DNA of 64,000 bases from Microbulbifer okhotskensis (GCF_023895975.1 NZ_JALBWM010000006.1:1-64000); one strand, 5' to 3'; positions 1 through 9,679 are shown, counted from the stretch's first letter. The notes: generated by a model not told the origin, from the letters alone. Numbers and translations are program-made.

Positions 1-55
1 GAGCAGTACAGTGACTATGGGGCTATAGCTGCATGAAACTGTCCGAAGTGTTGAT

Positions 56-301
56 ATGAACCAAATAGGTGAATTCACTATCACCAGAGGGAGTTATCCT
101 GTGCCAGAAATAATAGCGGAGAGAAGCATTTACTGCCCTTATTGTGGTGAAACCATAAAAATACTGATTGATTTATCAGTTTTACCGCAACAGTACACCG
201 AAGACTGCCAAGTTTGCTGTAGGCCTATCGTTTTCTCGGTGGAATTGGATTTAAATGACGAGCTATCTATCACGGCTCATACTGAGGATGAAGCGCTCTA
301 A
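56..301 (+). CDS. CPXCG-motif cysteine-rich zinc-ribbon protein
   Basis: An 81-residue protein with two CxxC knuckles, CPYCG near residue 27 and CQVCC near residue 51, the layout of the CPXCG-motif cysteine-rich family, presumed to bind one zinc ion. No biochemical role is established for the family. The domain proper begins around residue 22, so a later start (for example the GTG near 101) would still give a complete domain and the exact start is uncertain. It converges on phrB, whose stop codon lies 22 bases beyond its own. Confidence 0.75.
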   Translation: MNQIGEFTITRGSYPVPEIIAERSIYCPYCGETIKILIDLSVLPQQYTEDCQVCCRPIVFSVELDLNDELSITAHTEDEAL

Positions 302-323
302 TTCACATTATCGCTCCATAAAT

Positions 324-1799
324 TTACTTCAGATTGGCAAAAACCTCAATGGCCCGCTTCCGTCCAGCTCCCACGTCGCAAATCACTTGGGGATAACCCT
401 GAGTCGGCGGTGGATCGTGTATAGCTTTGTCACTCAACCCCTTTAGCTCAGGTGCATATTTACGGATAAAACTTCCATTGGGGTCAAAGCGTTGCGACTG
501 CCTATAGGGATTAAATACACGAAAATAAGGTGCAGCATCAGTACCCGTGGAGGCAGTCCACTGCCAGCCCCCATTGTTAGAAGCAAAGTCTGCATCAATT
601 AAACGCTGCATAAAGTAGCGCTCACCCCAACGCCAATCTATCAGCATATTTTTGCTGAGAAATGAAGCTACAACCATACGCAGTCGATTATGCATCCAGG
701 CAGTCTCATTTAGCTGCCGCATTGCGGCATCGACGATCGGAACGCCGGTATCCCCTCGACTCCAGCGCTTAAATTGGTCCTGATTATATGACCATGGAAT
801 CTGATCAGTTTCTTCTTTAAATGGCTTGCCTTTACTCAGGCGGGGAAAGTCCACTAGCAAATGGGTATAAAAATCCCGCCAAATTAGCTCGCTTATCCAA
901 CAAGCTACTCCATCATTTCCACCGAGCCAATGCCCTTCATTGAGACTCAGCGCCATGGCTATACATTGGCGAATTGAAATGGCACCACTGTTTAAGTAGG
1001 GAGATAAACAAGAGGTACCATCAAGTGCAGGAAAGTCTCTTTCCACCTGATAGGAAAATATTTTACTACTGAATTTTTTCAGTTTTTTTTGTGCTGCTTT
1101 CTCTCCTATTCTCCAGCCTTTAATAAAGCCAGTATTATCACTTTTGCCTATCGTATAGTGCGGCAATTGCGTTGGAATTTTTCGGCTTAATTTTTGCCCC
1201 CCCGATAAAGACATCCATTTCGGCCAATGTGATTCACTTCCTGGGGCGGGAATTTTCCTGGGTCTAGGTAGGGTTTTTACTTCACTATCGGCACACAATT
1301 GAATCAATGCTCGCTTGAACGGTGTGAAAACCTTGTAGGGTTCGCCTTCCCTCGTTCTCACTGCTCCCGGAGGAATTAGGGTGCGATCACTGTAAAACTG
1401 AACTTTTACTCCATCTTTTTTAAGTAAATCTTTTACTGCAGTATCACGACGCTGCTCATTAAGAGGGTATTCGGCATTCGTATAAATAGCATCTATTTTC
1501 AGACGTTCGACTATCTGCTGCAGAACCTCAGGAATCTGAGCGAAAAAGGGAACATCAATGAAGTACAGTGGAATATTTCGATCTTCTAACTCAATTTGCA
1601 ATTCCCGCAAGCAGGCAATACGAAAAGCCACTACGGGATCCCCCTCATTGTGGTTCTGCCAAGTCCCTGGGGATGCAATAAATACCGCAGCTAACTCCCG
1701 GCATTGAGTGCTGGCCTGGTACAGTGCAGAATTATCATTAAGGCGCAAATCATTGCGTAGCCACACCAGGCCACGCCGCATAGTCACTTGGTGAATCAT
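324..1799 (-). CDS. phrB: Deoxyribodipyrimidine photolyase
   Basis: Class I DNA photolyase of 491 residues, close to the usual 470-480, which splits cyclobutane pyrimidine dimers with blue light and FADH-. The N-terminal alpha/beta domain opens with the WLRNDLRLNDN segment that holds the antenna cofactor. The C-terminal half carries the FAD-binding signatures TSCLSPYLNSGAIS, GVPIVDAAMRQL and GGWQWTASTGTDAAPYFR, including tryptophans expected for electron transfer to flavin. Its ATG lies inside the stop region of the upstream MerR gene (4-base ATGA overlap), so the two are translationally coupled. An internal ATG 18 bases downstream is an alternative start. Confidence 0.95.
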   Translation of the reverse strand: MIHQVTMRRGLVWLRNDLRLNDNSALYQASTQCRELAAVFIASPGTWQNHNEGDPVVAFRIACLRELQIELEDRNIPLYFIDVPFFAQIPEVLQQIVERLKIDAIYTNAEYPLNEQRRDTAVKDLLKKDGVKVQFYSDRTLIPPGAVRTREGEPYKVFTPFKRALIQLCADSEVKTLPRPRKIPAPGSESHWPKWMSLSGGQKLSRKIPTQLPHYTIGKSDNTGFIKGWRIGEKAAQKKLKKFSSKIFSYQVERDFPALDGTSCLSPYLNSGAISIRQCIAMALSLNEGHWLGGNDGVACWISELIWRDFYTHLLVDFPRLSKGKPFKEETDQIPWSYNQDQFKRWSRGDTGVPIVDAAMRQLNETAWMHNRLRMVVASFLSKNMLIDWRWGERYFMQRLIDADFASNNGGWQWTASTGTDAAPYFRVFNPYRQSQRFDPNGSFIRKYAPELKGLSDKAIHDPPPTQGYPQVICDVGAGRKRAIEVFANLK

Positions 1800-2737
1800 T
1801 TCCTTAAAGACTCCCGCAATTGTGTAACAGCGCTTTCTGCACTTCCGTCAAGCAACCTTGTCAGAGGACGCTGATTCAGCTCAGCCAATGCCAAGCTCTG
1901 CATTTCGATAAAGTCGCCCGCGAGCCAGAGTGGTGCTGCCATCCCCTGTAAAGAATCTGGCAACTCATAGTCAAGAAAATTTCTGGGGAGCGCTTTGTGG
2001 CTATAGCAAACCACGCCCTGTACATCTAAATTTCTCACTGTATTTACAAGCCCCGACAACCCCGCTGGATAAGCTAAGGTAATAACTTCTATTCTTGCAG
2101 CAAGGAGTACAGCAATAAACATCTGCATAAATGCCTGTTGGTCCTGACCCGTAACTTCCAGTAAGAGAACACGAGGCTTCGACAGGGACTTGTCTTTGTA
2201 CAGATTCTTTCTGGCAATACCGTTAGCCAGTAATAACTGATCTTGTAATAGGGGCCAAAAAAACAGCTGAGCTACCTGGCTCTCGAGCAGGCGAGAACGC
2301 TCAAGGCGCACATGGAGAGGCTTTAGCCAGTGCTCCAAAAGCAAAGTGGCCGGGAGTGAAGAAAACCAATGGTCGAGACAGCGACGTAGTTGGGGCTCTG
2401 CATAATTCTGAATAAGGCTTGAGGTCTCATCTAGCATCGCCTGCCAACTGCTTTTACCAACGCCTGCATCACCCGATACCCTACTTTTGCTATTCTCTCG
2501 TGCCAATAGGTCGCGCACCTGCCCAATGGATACTCCACGGGCGAGACACTGCAGGATTCTTTCAACTCTCAGGATTTCCTCTTCACTGTAGAGGCGATGG
2601 CCTTTATCTGTGCGTAAAGGCGATAGCAAGTCATAGCGGCGTTCCCAAGCACGCAATGTAACAGAGTGCACTCCTGTCCTTCGGGCAACTTCACGAATAG
2701 GGAAGTAATTTTTCTCAGAGGCTTCCGTATTGAGCAT
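1796..2737 (-). CDS. MerR-family regulator of the photolyase operon (LitR/CarH-like, no B12 motif)
   Basis: A 313-residue regulator. Residues about 12-82 are a MerR winged helix (IREVARRTGVHSVTLRAWERRY, then the GHRLYSEEE wing). Residues about 100-185 look like the four-helix segment and 190-313 like the Rossmann segment of CarH/LitR light-responsive repressors. Where B12 binders have a G-E-x-H type loop, this protein reads TGQDQQAF with no histidine, so cobalamin binding is unlikely. Cobalamin-independent LitR-type relatives are known in pseudomonads, where light is sensed by a partner protein. It lies between the DUF523/DUF1722 gene (8 bases upstream) and phrB (4-base overlap), which supports a photoreactivation operon that it may control. 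Confidence 0.8.
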   Translation of the reverse strand: MLNTEASEKNYFPIREVARRTGVHSVTLRAWERRYDLLSPLRTDKGHRLYSEEEILRVERILQCLARGVSIGQVRDLLARENSKSRVSGDAGVGKSSWQAMLDETSSLIQNYAEPQLRRCLDHWFSSLPATLLLEHWLKPLHVRLERSRLLESQVAQLFFWPLLQDQLLLANGIARKNLYKDKSLSKPRVLLLEVTGQDQQAFMQMFIAVLLAARIEVITLAYPAGLSGLVNTVRNLDVQGVVCYSHKALPRNFLDYELPDSLQGMAAPLWLAGDFIEMQSLALAELNQRPLTRLLDGSAESAVTQLRESLRK

Positions 2738-2745
2738 GACTGTAA

Positions 2746-3708
2746 TTATCGAAATTCACACAATCCCAACTCCGCCGGCTCAGCCGCGAGCAATACCTGG
2801 CTGTGTATAAAGTGATGGGGGCTTCGTGGCAAGTAATGACGGAGCATGGTGAGGACCGCTGAGATGGGTTTGTGGCCCTGCCGATATTCTTCTATAAGCT
2901 GGGCAAGCTCGGCGCGCTCTTCTTTATTGAGATACCCCTTTAAATGACCCTGGCTGTGCATCAAAGCATTAGTGCGATCTTTACGCGATGCCAGTAAGGA
3001 AAGAATTTCCATAATCCGCCCACGCACTTCAGAAGCAAAGTCTTCAGTGCTGACCGCGCGCGAGTTGGAGACGAACTGCCCCAAGGCACGGGTCAGGGGT
3101 TGGCTATGAGCCAACAACAGGTACTTATAGGCAGTGTAGAATTCGATAACTCGCGCGGGGCGCGGATCATCAGACACATAGCGAGACCAGGCATCGTAGG
3201 CAAATACACGGGTTAAAAAATTCTCGCGAATATCGCTGGCATTCAGACGTCCGGCCTCCTCCATTGGCAAGTGCGGGAAGTTTTCCCGCAACCGAGCTGC
3301 AAACAACCCGGCAGAATGCGCCAGGACCGCACGACCATCCTCCTTATAATGGGGTGTGGTACGCACTCCGCAACTGGGGGATTTCTGCATCAGGATAAAA
3401 CCCCGTAACAACTCCACTTCCGGGCCAATTTCATCCGCGTATGACTCCAAATCCTCAGTCACATCAATATTGGTGTCATCCCGACCTACAGCACGAAGAC
3501 GATCGCTGACGATCAAATGAATCGGAGGGCGCGGCACCCCGAGACCAATAGCCACTTCCGGGCAATAAGCTTGTAATTCAAAGCAATTGCCAAGAAGTTG
3601 GGTACAGACTTTGCTGTGCTTATGACTACCGTTATATCGCACCGGGTCACCCACAGCGCACCGGCTAATACCGACGGGGATCTTATTTGGCAGGAATTGG
3701 ATATTCAT
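2746..3708 (-). CDS. DUF523-DUF1722 (YbgA-type) protein
   Basis: Two-domain protein of about 320 residues. The first half is DUF523 (begins IPVGISRCAVGDPVRYNG, with the PSCGVRTTPHY segment) and the second half is DUF1722/YbgA (LLAHSQPLTRALGQFV and GYLNKEERAEL segments). No reaction is established for either domain; conserved cysteines in DUF523 are compatible with metal or Fe-S binding. The family is repeatedly found next to photolyase genes, as here. A start at 3708 (or 3714) gives the family-length N-terminus; a longer reading from 3768 adds 20 residues without support. First gene of the merR-phrB operon and divergent from ydiJ. Confidence 0.8.
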   Translation of the reverse strand: MNIQFLPNKIPVGISRCAVGDPVRYNGSHKHSKVCTQLLGNCFELQAYCPEVAIGLGVPRPPIHLIVSDRLRAVGRDDTNIDVTEDLESYADEIGPEVELLRGFILMQKSPSCGVRTTPHYKEDGRAVLAHSAGLFAARLRENFPHLPMEEAGRLNASDIRENFLTRVFAYDAWSRYVSDDPRPARVIEFYTAYKYLLLAHSQPLTRALGQFVSNSRAVSTEDFASEVRGRIMEILSLLASRKDRTNALMHSQGHLKGYLNKEERAELAQLIEEYRQGHKPISAVLTMLRHYLPRSPHHFIHSQVLLAAEPAELGLCEFR

Positions 3709-3949
3709 AGTCATTCTGCCCAGATGATGGCCTATCTTTTTTATAGACCGCCCCAAAAACTTATACAAGAGAACTCATTGTATAAGTTTTTAATCACATC
3801 TAGCACTGCTCCACTGGCTTGCGCAAATGCAAACCAAAGCTACAATGCAAAGCCGCGTTCATTCCGAGCTACAGCGCTGCGCGCATTTTTATCGCCAGTC
3901 CCCGGTCTGCGATGCGGCCCATACCTCCCGAGAAAGTACGGATTAGCTC

Positions 3950-6900
3950 ATGATTCCAGCATTGCGCGAAGTCGACGAGGTTCAGGCGCTCTATTTGCAG
4001 TTCTTACAGGAACTGACGGACGCAGGTTTTCGTGGCGATACCACCCCCAGCTATGCCAGCCGCACGGTTTTGGCCACCGATAACTCGATTTATCAGGTTC
4101 TCCCTCAGGCCGTGGTCTATCCCCGCGATAACCGTGACTTACAGTTAGTGACCGAATTGGCTGAAAGGGAAGACTTCCACTCGGTAGTGTTATCCCCGCG
4201 CGGCGGCGGCACAGGCACAAACGGCCAGTCCCTGACCGACGGGCTGGTGGTGGATATCTCCCGGCACATGAACCAGATTCTTGAAATTAATGTTGAGGAG
4301 CACTGGGTGCGGGTACAGGCGGGCGTGGTCAAGGACCAGCTGAATGCGGCACTAAAACCTCACGGTCTGTTCTTTGCGCCTGAGCTATCCACCAGCAACC
4401 GCGCCACCATCGGCGGCATGATAAATACCGACGCCTCGGGCCAGGGCTCTTGTATCTACGGCAAGACTCGCGATCATGTCCTGGAGCTACACACCGTATT
4501 GATGGGCGGTGAACTCTGGCGGTCGGCCCCGCTGGAGGACGACGAGTTCGCTCAAGCCAGTCACGGTGAGCAGCGCTCAGCGCGGGTCCACAGGGTGTGC
4601 GACACTATTGCCCGCGATAAAGCCGGTCTGATCGATGCCACATTCCCCAAGTTAAACCGCTGCCTCACCGGCTACGACCTAGCGCATATTCGCGAAGCTG
4701 AGCGTTTTAATCTGAACAGCGTTCTGTGTGGTTCTGAGGGCACTTTGGGTTTTATCGCCGAGGCGAAACTCAATCTCCTCCCCATCCCCAAGTGCGTGGC
4801 TCTGGTCAACCTGAAATACGACCATTTCCAAGAGGCCCTGCAAGACGCCAAAGATCTGATGCTGGCGGGGCCCATGTCTATTGAAACCGTGGACAGCAAA
4901 GTATTACAGCTGGCAATGAAAGATATTGTCTGGCACAGCGTCAGCCAGTTTTTCCCGGCTGATGATCACCCAGCCAAAGGGATTAACCTAGTCGAATATA
5001 CCGCAGACAGTGAAGAAGCCTTAGAGCGCAATTTGGCGCAATTTACCGCACAAGTCGAGGCGGTAATTGGCCAACCGGGCAAAAGTTTCGGCTACTCCAT
5101 TGCTCGTGGCCACGCCGAGGTGAATCGTATCTGGGCTATGCGCAAGCGCGCGGTGGGCCTACTGGGCAATGCCCAAGGAGAGAAACGCCCGATCCCCTTT
5201 GTTGAGGACACCGCAGTACCGCCAGAAAACCTAGCGGATTTTATTGCTGAATTTCGTGAGGTCTTAGACGAGGCCAACCTTGACTACGGTATGTTTGGTC
5301 ATGTCGATGCCGGTGTACTGCACGTGCGCCCGGCGATCGATATGAAAGACCCCCAACAGGCTGCACAAATACGCCCAATTACTGACCAAGTGGTCGCATT
5401 AACGCAAAAATACAAAGGCCTCCTCTGGGGAGAGCATGGCAAAGGCGTCAGATCAGAATACTCGCCGGAATTTTTTGGTGAACTCTATCCGGAGCTACAA
5501 AATATCAAGGCGGCCTTCGACCCGCGCAATCAACTCAATCCCGGCAAAATTGCCACCCCCAGCAACCACACTCAACTGCTCAAAATCGATGCGGTGCCCA
5601 CCCGGGGTGAACGGGACCGGCAGATTCCCACACAGGTCTGGGAGGGCTACGAAGAGGGGGTGCACTGCAACGGCAACGGGGCCTGTTTTAACTGGAACCC
5701 CGACGATGCCATGTGCCCGTCTTACAAAGCAACGCGCAATCGTATTCACTCCCCCAAAGGGCGCGCCTCTTTAATGCGCGAGTGGTTGCGGCTGCTCAGT
5801 GCAAAAAATATTGATGCGGTGACCAGTGCTCAGCGGTGGCGGGAACGCTCATTTTTTGTGGGCCTCCCCAAACGCATTATTAACTCCCTGGCAAAAACCC
5901 GCGGAGAATACGATTTTAACCACGAAGTTAATGAAGCCATGCAGGGCTGCCTGGCGTGTAAATCCTGTGTGGGCCAGTGTCCGATCAAAGTCGATGTGCC
6001 TGAATTCCGCAGCAAGTTTCTCGAACTCTACTACAGCCGCTATCTGCGCCCGCTAAAAGATTACGCAGTCGGTGGGCTGGAATTCCTGGTGCCCCATCTG
6101 GCCAAGTTGCCACAACTGTATAATTGGCCACTGAAGCTAAAGCCGGTCTCTTTCCTGATGGAACGGGTGTTCGGCATGGTCGACAGCCCTATGCTGTCGC
6201 AGAAGCCCCTGAAGACGGCGATGGCAGAATTGGGGGTACCCGTTGCCAGTACCGCCTGCTTGGAATCCCTCGGCCCCGCACAGCGCAGTCGGGCGGTTGT
6301 GATAGTGCAAGACGCTTTTACCAGTTACTTTGATGCAGAGGTAGTGGCGGATATTTTACGTCTGCTAAAACAGCTCGACTTTGTTCCCATACTTGCGCCC
6401 TATCGTGCCAACGGTAAACCCCTGCATGTGCATGGTTTTCTGCGCCAGTTCCAGCGCGTGGCCGAGGTCAACAGCCAGATGCTGAACGATCTCGCCGCCA
6501 GCGGTATCCCTCTTGTCGGTATTGACCCCTCAATGACCCTGACTTACCGCTCAGAATACAAAAAACTGATGGGCGATCAGGCACCCAAGGTGCAGTTGCT
6601 GCAGGAGTGGCTGGCTTCCCAGCAGGACCACTTGGAGCAACAGCAACACCGCCTGCAACCCGGCAGCTTCCAATTGTTGCCGCACTGCAGTGAGCAGACC
6701 AATGCCACCGCTTCCGTGAAAGACTGGCAAAGTATCTTCACCGCCCTGGGCCTAACGTTGACTACAGAAAGCCTTGGCTGCTGTGGTATGGCCGGCACCT
6801 ATGGACACGAGACCGCGCACAAGGAAACTTCGCGGGTGATATTCCAACAGTCCTGGGCACCACGACTCAATAGCGATAACAATCAATTGGCTACCGGTTA

Positions 6901-6985
6901 CTCCTGTCGCTGCCAGGCCAGTCGCTTCGCTGGTGTATCCCTACGCCATCCACTCCAGGGACTACTGGCGCAACTCCATAAATAG
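3950..6985 (+). CDS. ydiJ: FAD/Fe-S D-2-hydroxyacid (D-2-hydroxyglutarate type) dehydrogenase YdiJ
   Basis: At 1011 residues it matches E. coli YdiJ in size and domain order. An N-terminal FAD_binding_4 (VAO-type) domain contains SPRGGGTGTNGQS and GSEGTLGFIAEA. The FAD-linked oxidase C domain carries GEHGKGVRSEY. A ferredoxin-type domain follows with CNGNGACFNWNPDDAMCP and CLACKSCVGQCPIKVDVPEF. The C-terminal CCG-type half has GCCGMAGTYGHE near residue 945. YdiJ-type enzymes oxidise D-2-hydroxyacids such as D-2-hydroxyglutarate and pass electrons on through the Fe-S clusters. The gene is single and divergent from the photolyase operon; its ribosome site is weak. Confidence 0.93.
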   Translation: MIPALREVDEVQALYLQFLQELTDAGFRGDTTPSYASRTVLATDNSIYQVLPQAVVYPRDNRDLQLVTELAEREDFHSVVLSPRGGGTGTNGQSLTDGLVVDISRHMNQILEINVEEHWVRVQAGVVKDQLNAALKPHGLFFAPELSTSNRATIGGMINTDASGQGSCIYGKTRDHVLELHTVLMGGELWRSAPLEDDEFAQASHGEQRSARVHRVCDTIARDKAGLIDATFPKLNRCLTGYDLAHIREAERFNLNSVLCGSEGTLGFIAEAKLNLLPIPKCVALVNLKYDHFQEALQDAKDLMLAGPMSIETVDSKVLQLAMKDIVWHSVSQFFPADDHPAKGINLVEYTADSEEALERNLAQFTAQVEAVIGQPGKSFGYSIARGHAEVNRIWAMRKRAVGLLGNAQGEKRPIPFVEDTAVPPENLADFIAEFREVLDEANLDYGMFGHVDAGVLHVRPAIDMKDPQQAAQIRPITDQVVALTQKYKGLLWGEHGKGVRSEYSPEFFGELYPELQNIKAAFDPRNQLNPGKIATPSNHTQLLKIDAVPTRGERDRQIPTQVWEGYEEGVHCNGNGACFNWNPDDAMCPSYKATRNRIHSPKGRASLMREWLRLLSAKNIDAVTSAQRWRERSFFVGLPKRIINSLAKTRGEYDFNHEVNEAMQGCLACKSCVGQCPIKVDVPEFRSKFLELYYSRYLRPLKDYAVGGLEFLVPHLAKLPQLYNWPLKLKPVSFLMERVFGMVDSPMLSQKPLKTAMAELGVPVASTACLESLGPAQRSRAVVIVQDAFTSYFDAEVVADILRLLKQLDFVPILAPYRANGKPLHVHGFLRQFQRVAEVNSQMLNDLAASGIPLVGIDPSMTLTYRSEYKKLMGDQAPKVQLLQEWLASQQDHLEQQQHRLQPGSFQLLPHCSEQTNATASVKDWQSIFTALGLTLTTESLGCCGMAGTYGHETAHKETSRVIFQQSWAPRLNSDNNQLATGYSCRCQASRFAGVSLRHPLQGLLAQLHK

Positions 6986-7060
6986 GCATTTACTGACGTA
7001 AGGGGCCCATAACTTCGGGCCTCTAAATCGTCCACCCAAGGTAGCCCGTGGGAAGTGCCT

Positions 7061-7798
7061 ATGCACAAACATCTATCTTATCTGCTTGTCCTGTTTTACT
7101 CGCTGCTGGGAACCGCCGTATTGGTAACGGCAATTTCATTGACTGCAAACCCCTGGCAGCAAAAATCCGCTTATCACTCTCCTCACGCGAAGCGCTCCCT
7201 GGCACTCATTGCCCAAGCAGAAGCTTATGCACGCTCGGGTAACTATTCCAATGCCCTACCCCTCTACGAAAAAGCAATATCTGCGCTCTCCGATTACCCC
7301 AGCCAGCAACAGGCTCTGCGCTACCGCTACGGAATCGTGTTGAATGCCTTCAGTGCCCAAATGAGGCCAGACCTCTACCCATTGGCGCGCGCCCAGTTCC
7401 AATCCGTTCTCAATTACTTGGATTCGGGGGCAGACCTCCCTCAGTCTGTTGCTCGAGTGCAATCTGCCATGGCCCACACCTACCACCAACAGGCGGCTAC
7501 AGAGAAAGAATCCGTACAACAAGCCCATCTGCTGCGCTCGGCTTACCTTTTATATAAAGGGGCAATAGACGGGCTGAACGAACAGGGAGAGTGGCAAAAC
7601 CTCGCTATTACCTACTTCAATCTAGGGCAAGTGTGTGAGTGGCAGGGGAATCTGGAAGAGGCCATCGCCTGGCTGGAAAAAACGGTGCAACTGGATTTGC
7701 GACACAAGCTTCCGGACCTACAGGAGGACAGTGACTATTTGGCCTCCTTGCGCGGCCAAGTCGAACCCATCCTACAAAACCCAGAAACCGCGTTATGA
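7061..7798 (+). CDS. Membrane-anchored TPR protein of unknown function
   Basis: About 245 residues. An N-terminal hydrophobic segment (LSYLLVLFYSLLGTAVLVTA) acts as anchor or uncleaved signal. TPR-like helix pairs follow, for example AEAYARSGNYSNALPLYEKA near residue 50 and NLGQVCEWQGNLEEAIAWLEK near residue 190. I chose the ATG at 7061 because GGGAAG ends five bases before it; an in-frame GTG at 7055 is possible. It follows ydiJ by 75 bases on the same strand and may be co-transcribed. No specific partner can be read from the sequence. Confidence 0.7.
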   Translation: MHKHLSYLLVLFYSLLGTAVLVTAISLTANPWQQKSAYHSPHAKRSLALIAQAEAYARSGNYSNALPLYEKAISALSDYPSQQQALRYRYGIVLNAFSAQMRPDLYPLARAQFQSVLNYLDSGADLPQSVARVQSAMAHTYHQQAATEKESVQQAHLLRSAYLLYKGAIDGLNEQGEWQNLAITYFNLGQVCEWQGNLEEAIAWLEKTVQLDLRHKLPDLQEDSDYLASLRGQVEPILQNPETAL

Positions 7799-8304
7799 GT
7801 ACTGGCTATTCGCTGTAAATCTCACTGTGACGAGGCAGTTTTTTTCGCTTTAATCGCGGAATCTTGCCAAAACAACAGTATATGGAGGGAGAGTCACAAA
7901 TAATTAATATGGAATATTTTACTTTCTCAGTCATGGGAGGGAACGACCTTCCTCACTGATAGCACAGATCATTAGAATGACATCGCTGTCACGCAATTTT
8001 TCTCTCTGGAAACCATTTACTAAAGAGCCTGGTTCCCATTAAAGATTTCCTTCTGTACAAAATGTATACAGCACCTTTTTGTTGTCTATTTCCCAGCTAA
8101 AGTAAGTCATTTTCCTATTTTCCGTAAATGTCTCGCCCTTTCGTACGGCTTTTCCCCGCTTTCCAGGAAAAAGTTGATACCTCCAGAATCGCCGGTAATA
8201 TAGCCAGCGTTGATTAAATATTGATCAACGATTTCCAAACAAACTTGGAAGTTTCACAAGCAACCCTTGGCTTGTGACCATTTATGACCTGGAGGTAATG
8301 GGAC
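7799..8304. other. 506-base intergenic leader region
   Basis: No coding frame is supported here. The last 100 bases before the 3D-domain gene hold three successive perfect inverted repeats, annotated separately. The remainder is AT-rich with scattered T-tracts and no promoter I can place with confidence. Its length suggests a long 5' untranslated leader or a small RNA gene upstream of the 3D-domain protein. Confidence 0.4.
8208..8277 (+). promoter_or_regulatory. Three tandem hairpins in the leader of the 3D-domain gene
   Basis: Three perfect inverted repeats follow one another: CGTTGAT 8208-8214 with ATCAACG 8224-8230; TTCCAA 8233-8238 with TTGGAA 8245-8250; TCACAAGC 8254-8261 with GCTTGTGA 8270-8277. 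The GGAGGT ribosome site at 8291-8296 follows directly and stays unpaired. None has a T-run, so they are not terminators. They may stabilise the mRNA or act as a translational control element; the first could also be a DNA operator. Confidence 0.5.
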
Positions 8305-8709
8305 ATGATGAAACAGACTCTGCGAAATACTGCCTTTTTTATTGCAGCCTTGCTCGCTATCGGCGTAAGCGTCAACGCCTCTGCAGCACTCAATAAAACC
8401 ATGATTGTCGACGCAACTGCTTATAACTCTGTACCCGGACAAACTGACAGCGATCCTTGGGTTGCAGCCTGGAACAACCGCTTGCGCCCTGGTGACAAAA
8501 TTATTGCCGTATCCCGTGACTTGGAAAAACACGGTCTGACCAACGGCGCCAAAGTAAGAATCGAAGGTCTGCCGGGCACTTACACCGTGCGTGACCGTAT
8601 GAATAAGCGATTTACAAACCGTATCGACGTTTGGATGGAAAAAGACGTGAGAAAAGCCCGAGCTTGGGGCAAGAAAAAACTAAAAATTATTTTTGAACCT
8701 GTAAAGTAA
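8305..8709 (+). CDS. Secreted 3D-domain (double-psi beta-barrel) protein
   Basis: A 134-residue protein with a clear signal peptide (residues 1-28, ending VNASA). The mature part is essentially one 3D domain: AYNS near residue 42, RLRPGDKIIAVSRDL, YTVRDRM and NRIDVWM supply the three conserved aspartates that name the family. This barrel resembles the catalytic barrel of MltA lytic transglycosylases and RlpA/expansin proteins, so a role at peptidoglycan in the periplasm is plausible, though no other domain is present. The start is set by GGAGGT eight bases upstream. The gene is monocistronic, with a structured leader and a strong terminator, which suggests high expression. Confidence 0.8.
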   Translation: MMKQTLRNTAFFIAALLAIGVSVNASAALNKTMIVDATAYNSVPGQTDSDPWVAAWNNRLRPGDKIIAVSRDLEKHGLTNGAKVRIEGLPGTYTVRDRMNKRFTNRIDVWMEKDVRKARAWGKKKLKIIFEPVK

Positions 8710-8736
8710 ATAGAACTGATTTCAACAGAGCTTGTG

Positions 8737-8763
8737 ACCCCGCCCTCCAGCGGGGTTTTTTTA
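8737..8763 (+). terminator. Rho-independent terminator of the 3D-domain gene
   Basis: CCCCGC (8738-8743) pairs perfectly with GCGGGG (8750-8755) around a six-base loop, followed by seven T residues. It lies 28 bases after the stop codon. Confidence 0.9.
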
Positions 8764-8940
8764 TTATTAGTGCGAATTATTAACCCGATCGTGAAGACTG
8801 ACGAAAATACGCAAATCTGCTGGTATTCGTCATCTAGGCCCCGCGGAAATATATCCTTGAGCCATCCCTATCGCTTATTTATTTGTTTAACCACGGTTTA
8901 ATAACAGGAGAGACATAAAGTCATAGCCTGGCGGTATCAA

Positions 8941-9474
8941 TCAGGGCTCCAACTCCATCATAAACCCTTCAAGTTCGATGCACTCTGGGTTTTCGATGTA
9001 AAAGACACTGGGTTGCTGATGTTCGATATAGCGGTGCTTAAGGCCTTCATCAGCTATTAATATCAAATATTCTGACTTCACCCAGCGGTCACCATTACTA
9101 TATTCTGTTAGCCACAACAATGAGGGCTGCCCTTCATAACAGTGCCCATAAAACATACGGGTCTTTTCCACCAGCTTTTTACTCATATAATCAAGATAAC
9201 GACCAGGATAGGTATATCGTTCGGTGTCTGTGCGGATTTTATCTGCGCTTACGCCCTCATCGGCACGACCTGTTCGGTACAAATAAATCGCCAGGTTTTC
9301 ATCGCAGTCCAGGCAATGTCGTCCGGCAACAATCGCATAGCCATTCAGTTCAGATATAAGTTTCGCTTCTTTTAGGTCTGTTGTAATTAGCTGACGATTG
9401 GAGAGGCTTATGGTCTCAGCAGATACCATCGGACTTAGAGCAGTCACTAGAAGGGTTAGGCAGCGCAGGTTCAT
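8941..9474 (-). CDS. Hypothetical secreted protein
   Basis: A 177-residue protein with an N-terminal signal peptide (MNLRCLTLLVTALSPMVSA). A CxxC pair (HCLDC, near residue 52) and further cysteines at about 111 and 165 could form disulfides in the periplasm. No family is recognised. No good Shine-Dalgarno sequence precedes the ATG. The gene stands alone between convergent and divergent neighbours. Confidence 0.55.
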   Translation of the reverse strand: MNLRCLTLLVTALSPMVSAETISLSNRQLITTDLKEAKLISELNGYAIVAGRHCLDCDENLAIYLYRTGRADEGVSADKIRTDTERYTYPGRYLDYMSKKLVEKTRMFYGHCYEGQPSLLWLTEYSNGDRWVKSEYLILIADEGLKHRYIEHQQPSVFYIENPECIELEGFMMELEP

Positions 9475-9679
9475 CTGGAGGATAACCGCAGATTAGGTAG
9501 CGCCACCGGAGACAAGGGTTCCACCAATATCTCGCGGCGGCACTGTGATTGGGTGTGCTGTTACAAAGTCGCGATTCCCTTCACACCTTAACTATAGCAG
9601 TTAGAGCCGCCGACAGACGCAGGGAGGGAGTTTTCAGCGAGAACTGCCAGTCGCCTTGCATCATCTCCGGGCAGAGTAA

